Shown here: positions 58,701 through 64,000 of the stretch, piece after piece | Numbering within the stretch: the stretch's first letter is position 1 | How the letters are laid out: each line of letters begins with the position of its first letter | From: Okapia johnstoni | Taxonomy: Eukaryota; Chordata; Mammalia; Artiodactyla; Giraffidae | Assembly: GCA_024291935.2 (NCBI GenBank) | Contig: CM044307.1 | Location: 97,345,461-97,409,460 of the forward strand | Direction of reading: 5' to 3' | Length of the DNA stretch: 64,000 bases | Made by a program: the position numbers and the translations under genes | Notes under the pieces: generated by a model | Seen by the model: only the letters and a program-made list of their open reading frames with translations | Databases searched by the model: none | Told to the model about the DNA's origin: nothing

Positions 58701-61700
58701 AAAAAGAATACAGGGCCAAATAAAAGATTATGAAGATTTACTCCTTTTCTCTTCTAACAGTGTTATAGTTTTAGCTCTTATTTTAGGTTGTGAATCCATT
58801 TGGAGTTATTTTTTGTGTATGGTTTGCGGTAGGGGATCCAACTTCATTGTTTCACACCTGGAAATTCAGAACTATTTATTGAAGACAAAGAAGCAAAGGA
58901 AGTGGGGGAGAACTAAAGGGAGGATGTTTCTCAAGGACTGGCAGTCTAATGACTTTTTTAGTACATACCATTGGAGTGCGATGTTTCACTTTGGTCTGGA
59001 CAACACCATCTTTCTCGTACTGTATCATATCATTAAGTGGGTCCCATGGTCGAGTACTACATAAATGAAAAAACATCACCTGTTTAATGACTAAGCAAAA
59101 CACTCAAAAACCTTTCCAGAAACTTTCTATGATTAGAGTTTCAATGGTAATTATAAACTTAGCCATAAAACTAAGATCTGTCATATCTAATCTTCTGATC
59201 CTCAGCTTATTTTACAGGCTAACTATTATCACAGAGTCAAATTTATAATGAATGCCAAGGGTAAAATCTCATACTTTGTGCGTGTGTGTATGTATCACTT
59301 AATTTAAAAACTATTCATGCTAACAATAAAAAATCTAGAAATGAAGGCAAAAAAACTATGAGATATTATTTGTAACATGCTTTTAAATTACTTACTCGGC
59401 AAACTTGTAATGCCACTCTCCTGTAAGTGAGTCAAGTTCAAATAATTTGCAAGTCCACTCTTCATTTTTTGTTTTCCGCTCTCTGGCGGCTTGTCTTTGA
59501 GCTTCTTCTAAAACATACTTTTCTTGAGTAGCTTCTGTTTGGTCTTTGGCATTTATGGCTCGAGTTACCCGCTGCCAGAGTCTAATTCATGTGCAAAAAC
59601 AACATTGAGAAAACAACAGAAAATCAAATCTACATGGAGTAGGTTTGAGTCCCCTTGGGAGGAAATGATGCCCATGTGGGTTTTTGGCTTTGACAAAGCT
59701 AAAGCTCAGATGCTTAGAAACAAGTCAAGATATAAAAAGTAATGCCTTAAATACAGCAAGACAGTGGAGACCAATTTTTTTTCTTGGCAAGAGAAATTTA
59801 TTACGTGAGTTCGTAAATGTATGGAAATGAATGGTGCTGACCCATGATGATAAACTCTAATGAAGGCTCAATAATCTATATTTTTACCAAGCTCCCCAGA
59901 TGATTCTTGTACATGCTGATTAAGATCCACTGGCCTCAAAGATACAAAAGTGTAATGTCATGTTTCTCAACCTTGGATGCAGGATTTGTCAGGGAATTTA
60001 AAAAATCAGCATCTATGGGAGTGGGCCGAAGTATTGTTTTTATAATGTTTCCCAAGTGATTTTAATGTGCAGCCAGTGTTGAGAAGCACTGATCTAACAG
60101 AAAAGACTACTTTTCTATGAGAAGTAAAATCTTTTCCCCTACTAAAGTTTAGTTTTATATTAGATACATAAAAATATATCTATATTCTACCCATCTGGCA
60201 AGACAGTATGTTGGGACTGAAAGAATAAAGGCTACAGAATCAGATAATCCTAGATTTGCCACCTCTTGGCTGGGGAACTTACAGTTACTTATCTTGTCTA
60301 AAACTCATTTTTCTTATCTTAAAAATATGTTAAATTATATCCATGTCTTAAAAATAGTCATATGCCTTGGCAAAGTTTCACTTTTGATGGAGAGCATCAT
60401 GTGGTTACAGTAAAACAGAATTTTTTCTTTTAATGTGAAATTTTTTTAAGTTGTTATTGAATTTGTTACAATATTGCTTCTGTTTTATTTATTTATTATT
60501 TGGCCATGAGGCATGTGGGACCTTGGTTCCCTGACTAGGGATCAAACCCAGACCCTCTGCACTGGAAGGTAAAGTCTTAACCACTGGACTGCCAGGGAAG
60601 TCCCCTGAAACAGAATTTTTAGAACATGACAAACTCAGTTTTTGAGTATAGAAGGAAAGTGCACGTAGACTTAAATCCTCACGAGAAGAGAATGATATGT
60701 GTGCAGAAACTTGCACTGGGAACTCAACTGCATAGTGTATATAAAGTACCTAAGAGACTGTCTTTTACAAGCAGCCCCCTTCTCCTAACACAAAGAAAGG
60801 AACAGAAGAATACAAATGAGCAATATGTATACAATATTTCTGATCTACTTCCCTAGTGGCTCAGACAGTAAAGAATCTGCCTGCAATGTAGGAGACCTGG
60901 GTTCAGTCCCTGGGTTGGGAAGATCCCCTGAAGAAGGGAATGGCAACCCACTCCTGTAAAGTATAGGAGATGGAGCAAGAATTTCATGATTTAAGAACAG
61001 AAATTGTGGCCTTAATTAGTCCCCAACTAATATAAGTCCTCCAGAAGCTGCACATCCAATGCTGTAATTTTTGTATTTTAGAAAATAAAACAAAAATAGA
61101 TTTTGTACTGCTCCCTCCACCTAGAGCTCCACATGCCTAACCCGAGTTAGAAAATAGCCGGATAAAAACCAAGAATCATGAGTCCCATATTTTTTTGTCT
61201 TTTTAGCTCCCTGATCAGGGATTGAACCTGTGCCCCTTGTACTGGGAGCGAGGAGTGTTAACCATTGGACTGCTGGAGAAGACCCAGTCCCATAATTTCA
61301 TGCAGACAACAAAAAAGTTTTTTAAAATAGGCTCTGGAGCAGATAAGAAAAGAAAGGAAAAAAATAGGAAGCTTTAATTTAGAACAGAAGAGCAGCATGA
61401 TTTGTATTGTAATTATTTGATATTCACATACATCAAAACAAAATCCTGTCACATCCCACAAATAGTAAACTACTTTGCTGAATTCAAATAGAAAAAAGTG
61501 ATCACACTGTTGAGGGATTAAAAAAAAAAATAACTCTTTGGATTTTCATGAAGTTAACTGAAAAATGGTATACTTACTTCTCTGATTCAAAATCTCCCTG
61601 TTCTTCAAATTTTACAGTATGCCTTATTAATCTCCACTGCTTAATGTCTGGTGTTGGATTCCAGAAAACCTCTGAATTATCAGTCTTTTTGTCAGTAATA

Positions 61701-63171
61701 AAAACTTCACTATCCTATATTTAAAGATATTAAAAATTACCGTAGAGAATTGTCTTTATTTAAAAGGGAATTATGTAGTTCAGCAATAACCATTTCTTCT
61801 TGACACTTAATCCCAATAAAACACATTTCTAAAACAAATGTAACAAGTACTTTTCTAAAAGCCCCAAATCTCTTGTTATGAAATCATTAAGATTAAATAT
61901 GTAATACTTGTCCTTTAAAAGTCTGGTTGAATAGACAAAAATTCCTGAGTTTGCACAAGTTTCACTTAACACTCTGAATTGTCAAAGTAGAGCACAGTGT
62001 TTGCTACAGTTACCGGAGACTAGTACGAGATGCTGCAGACCATCTGCGTATCCAAAATATGGAGGAAAAGCTAAGAGCATTTCTCAGCATTAAAAATCTG
62101 AGCACAATCTCTAAATTTCATTTTTTTTTTAAAAACAGTTCTATTTTTTTTCCAAATGATATTTAGATAGAAGTAAATTCTAAAAATAACAGAGCATTAT
62201 GACCTCTTAGTTGAGTTTCTAGGTCCATCTTCATTTTAACATCATATTTCCCATCATCTTCTGATTATAATGCAGAAAAAAGCATATACTAGAGTTAACA
62301 GTGAGAATGCATTTGGCACTAGCATGATATGATCCTTTTTTTATTAATTTAATAAGCTCCTCTTAGAAAAATTACATAAACGTGAATTTAGATCATCAGC
62401 GAAGTAAATAAAAGCCACTGCTCTCAAAAAACATTGTATCTTTTCCAAGCTCCTCAAAAGGAGAAGGAAATGGCAACCCACTCCAGTATTCTTGCCTGGA
62501 GAATCCCAGGGACGGCGGAGCCTGGTGGGCTGCCATCTACGGGGTTGCACAGAGTCGGACACGACTGAAGCGACTTAGCAGCAGCAGCAGCAGCAGCAAA
62601 AGGAACTAGAACTCTTACTGGAAATGCCTCTTCTGGTGAGAGGCAGTGTACTGCAGTGGGTAAGCACAGCCTTGGAACCAGAGTGTCTAGGCTGGGAATC
62701 TTACTTCACCACTCTGAACAAATTATTTAAATTCTCTGTGCCTCAGTGTCCTCTTCTGTAAAATGAGGACAAAATAATAATACTCACTTCATAGGATCAC
62801 TATATTAAATGAGTTAATATAAGTAACATTTTTAAACAATGAGCTCCATAAGAAGTGATATAAAAGGGTTAGCTATTTTTATTGATTTAAGGTTTTAGAA
62901 AGCTCAAATATTAAACTAAATATTATTGATAACAGAGCAATACCAAAATATTTAAGTTGAAGCTTATGTTGAATAGTCATGCTTTCAGAAATGGAATAAG
63001 TGAACTTATAAAGATCTGATGTTTAATTTTTTCCCACTGAATAAAATTCTTTTTGTGAAGCTAAAATATAAAAATACTTACCCAATGTCCTTCCAAAGTA
63101 GCTAGTACTTCTTTTCCCAATTTTAGTTTACCTGATATTTGATTAACACAGTCACTACTACCTAGAAATGG
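49663..63171 (-). CDS. OSBPL8: OSBPL8 (ORP8), last seven coding exons
   Basis: Seven exons (90, 137, 186, 88, 106, 103 and 133 nt) join with consistent phases into 280 codons plus stop, with GT-AG borders throughout. They match the C-terminal third of ORP8, a lipid-transfer protein of the oxysterol-binding-protein family. From known biology ORP8 is anchored in the ER and exchanges phosphatidylserine for PI4P at ER-plasma membrane contacts. In order, the exons hold the end of the ORD domain (FLGSSDC...GHW), the [16 protein letters not shown] segment, a charged helix, [16 protein letters not shown], a lysine-rich linker, a short coil ([14 protein letters not shown]) and a C-terminal hydrophobic anchor of about 20 residues ending NFMFK. 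Earlier exons lie beyond 64000. BBS10 follows downstream on the same strand, as in other mammals. Confidence 0.95.
50035..50251 (+). mobile_element. Bov-tA SINE in the last OSBPL8 intron
   Basis: GGCTTCCCTGATGACTCAGT to GACACGACTGAGTAAC, flanked by TAAGCATG on both sides (short target duplication). Confidence 0.87.
50840..51065 (+). mobile_element. Bov-A2 SINE with (CAG)n tail in OSBPL8 intron
   Basis: Two Bov-A units ending ACGCGACTTAGTAGCAG followed by about eight CAG at 51041-51065. Antisense to OSBPL8 its tail reads (CTG)n. Confidence 0.88.
51285..51486 (-). mobile_element. Bov-tA SINE in OSBPL8 intron
   Basis: Reverse copy: GTTAAGTCACGCAGTCATG to GAACCACTAGGGAAGCCCC. Confidence 0.87.
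51487..52270. other. OSBPL8 intronic DNA, nothing recognised
   Basis: Contains overlapping open frames of about 100 codons on both strands (51690-52041) that lack any known domain. Otherwise unique intronic sequence. Confidence 0.45.
52271..52373 (-). CDS. OSBPL8: OSBPL8 exon, short coil before the anchor
   Basis: Completes Ala and reads [19 protein letters not shown] then [13 protein letters not shown] plus AG of Arg. The heptad-like polar pattern suggests a short coiled coil. Acceptor TTTTTAG, donor GTAATC. Confidence 0.92.
52374..54086. other. OSBPL8 intron with MIR relics
   Basis: Two decayed MIR pieces: about 52920-53010 (CTCAGCTATCTCATTTGTAA) and 53060-53215 (GACCTTGGGCAGGCTAACC, TGCCTCAGTTTCC). 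The rest is AT-rich with short (TA)n at about 52567-52580. Confidence 0.5.
54087..54192 (-). CDS. OSBPL8: OSBPL8 exon, lysine-rich linker
   Basis: Reads [20 protein letters not shown], then a Ser/Asp-rich stretch ending SSGSE plus one base. The basic cluster sits between the ORD and the membrane anchor. Acceptor TTTTCAG, donor GTAAAA. Confidence 0.92.
54590..54716 (-). mobile_element. Bov-tA SINE head fragment in OSBPL8 intron
   Basis: Reverse tRNA-like half: CCCAACCCAGGGACTGAACC, then an unusual GC-rich CCGGCGGCCTG before CCCCCTGGGAAGCCC. Confidence 0.7.
55590..56295 (-). mobile_element. Old L1 3' UTR, left part
   Basis: Reverse L1 3' UTR: GTATACAATTCAGTTGTATT, CAACCATCACCACTACTTCC, GGCTGAATAATATCCTGTTG, ATCCTCTCAACATG. 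It is split by BovB copy H. Confidence 0.8.
56296..58364 (+). mobile_element. BovB copy H, inserted in an old L1 within an OSBPL8 intron
   Basis: 5'-truncated plus-strand BovB from CACTTAAATTGAAGAGTATG to CGACTGAACTGAACTGAACTG. It preserves a clean RT-core frame (57138-57752). L1 sequence is continuous on both sides (CCTTATGACTAA / AAGACTAATGATG); a short GACTAA duplication is possible. It is antisense to OSBPL8. Confidence 0.94.
57138..57752 (+). pseudogene. BovB reverse-transcriptase core frame (204 codons)
   Basis: Best-preserved RT piece in the window: [11 protein letters not shown] (residues 23-33), [13 protein letters not shown] with motif A (55-67), [18 protein letters not shown] (111-128) and YADD (157-160). 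It is cut by a TGA after GPITS. A fragment of a dead element. Confidence 0.9.
58365..58890 (-). mobile_element. Old L1 3' UTR, right part
   Basis: Continues 55590-56295: ATGCTGAGCATCTTTTCATG, GATTTACTCCTTTTCTCTTC, GGATCCAACTTCATTG, AACTATTTATTGAAG. It contains a foreign insert around 58659-58715. Confidence 0.8.
58661..58705. repeat. 45-base repeat, copy 1 (inside L1 relic)
   Basis: Matches 59289-59333 at 44 of 45 positions in direct orientation. It interrupts the L1 consensus, so it looks like the inserted copy. Confidence 0.9.
58969..59056 (-). CDS. OSBPL8: OSBPL8 exon, [11 protein letters not shown] segment
   Basis: Completes Asp and reads [17 protein letters not shown] to HRTPM. Acceptor TGTAG, donor GTATGT. 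A 45-base near-identical direct repeat flanks this exon (58661-58705 and 59289-59333), and an old L1 relic abuts its downstream side. Confidence 0.93.
59289..59333. repeat. 45-base repeat, copy 2 (OSBPL8 intron)
   Basis: Partner of 58661-58705, on the other side of the OSBPL8 exon 58969-59056. It lies outside the L1 relic and is the likely source copy. Confidence 0.9.
59396..59581 (-). CDS. OSBPL8: OSBPL8 exon, charged helix after ORD
   Basis: Completes the split Lys codon and reads [12 protein letters not shown], then an E/R/K/Q-rich helical stretch ([18 protein letters not shown]), ending HYKFA plus GA of an Asp codon. The donor is GTAAGT. Confidence 0.93.
59868..60097 (+). mobile_element. 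MER5-type hAT transposon relics
   Basis: Two pieces: 59868-59938 (AAGCTCCCCAGATGATTC ... GATCCACTGGCC) and 59960-60097 (TTTCTCAACCTTGGATGCAG ... AGTGTTGAGAAGCACTGATC). The terminal TCTCAACC / GTTGAGAA ends are inverted, as in MER5A. Confidence 0.7.
60195..60345 (+). repeat. MIR relic
   Basis: GGCTACAGAATCAGATAATCC, TTGCCACCTCTTGGCTG, AACTCATTTTTCTTATC pattern. Confidence 0.5.
60485..60603 (-). mobile_element. CHR-type SINE head fragment in OSBPL8 intron
   Basis: Reverse copy: TTTGGCCATGAGGCATGTGG, CTAGGGATCAAACCCAGACC, CCACTGGACTGCCAGGGAAG. Confidence 0.78.
60848..60955 (+). mobile_element. Bov-tA SINE head fragment
   Basis: CTTCCCTAGTGGCTCAGACA to GAATGGCAACCCACTCCTG; the Bov-A tail is missing. 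Confidence 0.8.
61190..61285 (-). mobile_element. CHR-type SINE head fragment
   Basis: Reverse: CTCCCTGATCAGGGATTGAACC ... AACCATTGGACTGCTGGAGAAG. Diverged. Confidence 0.65.
61578..61714 (-). CDS. OSBPL8: OSBPL8 exon, ORD C-terminal part
   Basis: Encodes DSEVFIT through GDFESE plus two bases of the next Lys codon. It includes [20 protein letters not shown], typical of the last part of the ORP lipid-binding domain. Acceptor ATATAG, donor GTAAGTA. Confidence 0.93.
62463..62596 (+). mobile_element. Bov-A2 SINE with (CAG)n tail in OSBPL8 intron
   Basis: Single Bov-A unit, GGAAATGGCAACCCACTCC to GACTGAAGCGACTTAG plus (CAG)6. The 8-bp duplication CAAAAGGA is at 62455-62462 and 62597-62604. Confidence 0.87.
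62640..62860 (+). repeat. MIR relic
   Basis: Good MIR match: GTGGGTAAGCACAGCCTTGG, CTCTGTGCCTCAGTGTCCTC, TAAAATGAGGACAAAATAATA. Confidence 0.7.
63082..63171 (-). CDS. OSBPL8: OSBPL8 exon, end of ORD domain
   Basis: Thirty whole codons beginning PFLGSSDC and ending LATLEGHW. The acceptor is a long pyrimidine tract ending AAAAG; the donor is GTAAGT. Phase 0 at both ends. No further OSBPL8 exon is recognisable between here and 64000. Confidence 0.9.
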
Positions 63172-64000
63172 CTTTTAAAAAAAAAAACATTGAAGAAACA
63201 TTTTACTTTTAACATATTTACATACAATGTAGACAAAAAAAAAACCAACCAAAAAAGTAACTATATAACTATACAGTGCTGTTGAGGCACAAATGGTGAA
63301 ATATTGACTCAAATTTTAGTCAGAAATGTTCAGTAAAAATTTTAAATTTATTGCTGTGAAAAAACAGATAGAAACAGACTATATAAGTCCAGATAAACAT
63401 GTTAAGAAAGGTGACACTGAAATAACTGACTCGTGTCTTGGGCTCTCATGACTCAAGATGGCACTCTATCCATGCTGCAGTACCTTAAGCAGTAACAACT
63501 CAGAAACACAAGAGACTTAACTCATATATTTAATAGGAACTCCTCCTTTAAACAAACCAATAAAACAATACTCAATCAAAAAACTTCCGAAATTTAATTA
63601 GAAGAAATATATTTTGAGTCACTGTATTGCCTTACTGATGTTTGTCCTCACTGACAAAATTTTGATGCTCCAATCTAATCCTTAAAGATGTCATAAATTA
63701 CTTAAGACCTCTTCAGTCATGATTTTCAGTATCGTTTGCTAAGAAGGAAAAAAACCAAAGGGCACTGCATCAGATAATACTTAAAGAGATTCTTTTTATT
63801 ACAGCAAAGATGCTGATCCACTGGATATCAACATAACTGATACTTACAACTAATATTTGGTTGTAAGCATTAAATAATTTATAGAAATATTTTTATCTAA
63901 AAATAATGCTGTGCTACATCAACAAATGATACTGTGAAAGGATCTTAAATTTCCCTTCCACGCTGAGGCAGACAGAACTTTCCAAAGATGACCTCAACTA
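63172..64000. other. OSBPL8 intron, nothing recognised
   Basis: AT-rich intronic DNA up to the window edge with short A runs. I searched for the preceding OSBPL8 exon and found none. Confidence 0.5.

Noticed and set aside
63960..64000. A further OSBPL8 exon at the right edge.
   Set aside because: A short open frame exists on the minus strand, but no splice sites or recognisable ORP8 residues support it.

Overview
This window is nuclear DNA from a bovid ruminant (cattle, sheep, goat or buffalo type). The evidence is the dense load of BovB/RTE retrotransposons and of Bov-tA/Bov-A2 SINEs built on the same 3' tail, with cetartiodactyl tRNA-derived SINEs, L1, L2, MIR, MaLR LTRs and DNA-transposon fossils. 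The exact species cannot be read from the sequence.

Two protein genes are supported, both on the minus strand and in the order known for the mammalian BBS10-OSBPL8 locus. BBS10 (two exons, 38452-41204) encodes a chaperonin-like factor needed to assemble the ciliary BBSome. OSBPL8 (ORP8) contributes its last seven coding exons (49663-63171), covering the end of the lipid-transfer domain, a basic/coiled linker and the C-terminal ER membrane anchor; its 3' UTR runs down to about 45.8 kb and the rest of the gene lies beyond 64 kb. The genes are head to tail: the OSBPL8 3' end faces the BBS10 promoter across about 4.5 kb that contains a 2.5-kb BovB copy. BBS10 as written carries a one-base expansion of a T run (40300-40304) that stops the frame after about 106 residues, while the remaining roughly 615 codons stay open; this is either a natural loss-of-function allele or a homopolymer error. 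A CpG-rich, TATA-less promoter with clustered ETS-like sites lies at 41.2-41.4 kb, and part of it is repeated in inverted orientation inside BBS10 intron 1.

Layout: 1-38 kb is gene-free, repeat-dominated intergenic DNA, including a nested BovB/L1 complex at 6.6-14.2 kb, an inverted BovB pair with SINE insertions at 19.9-22.6 kb and a nearly full-length BovB with a fold-back 5' end at 26.5-30.1 kb. 38.4-41.4 kb is BBS10. 41.5-45.8 kb is the intergenic spacer. 45.8-63.2 kb is the OSBPL8 3' UTR, exons and introns, with another BovB nested in an old L1. BovB copies make up roughly a quarter of the window. Eight SINE, BovB or U6 insertions have exact target-site duplications that fix their boundaries to the base.

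No CRISPR, operon, viral genome or new multi-gene system is present. The best items for follow-up are the BBS10 frameshift, the inverted duplication around BBS10 exon 1, two perfect short hairpins with 4-nt loops, and several template-switch-like patches.
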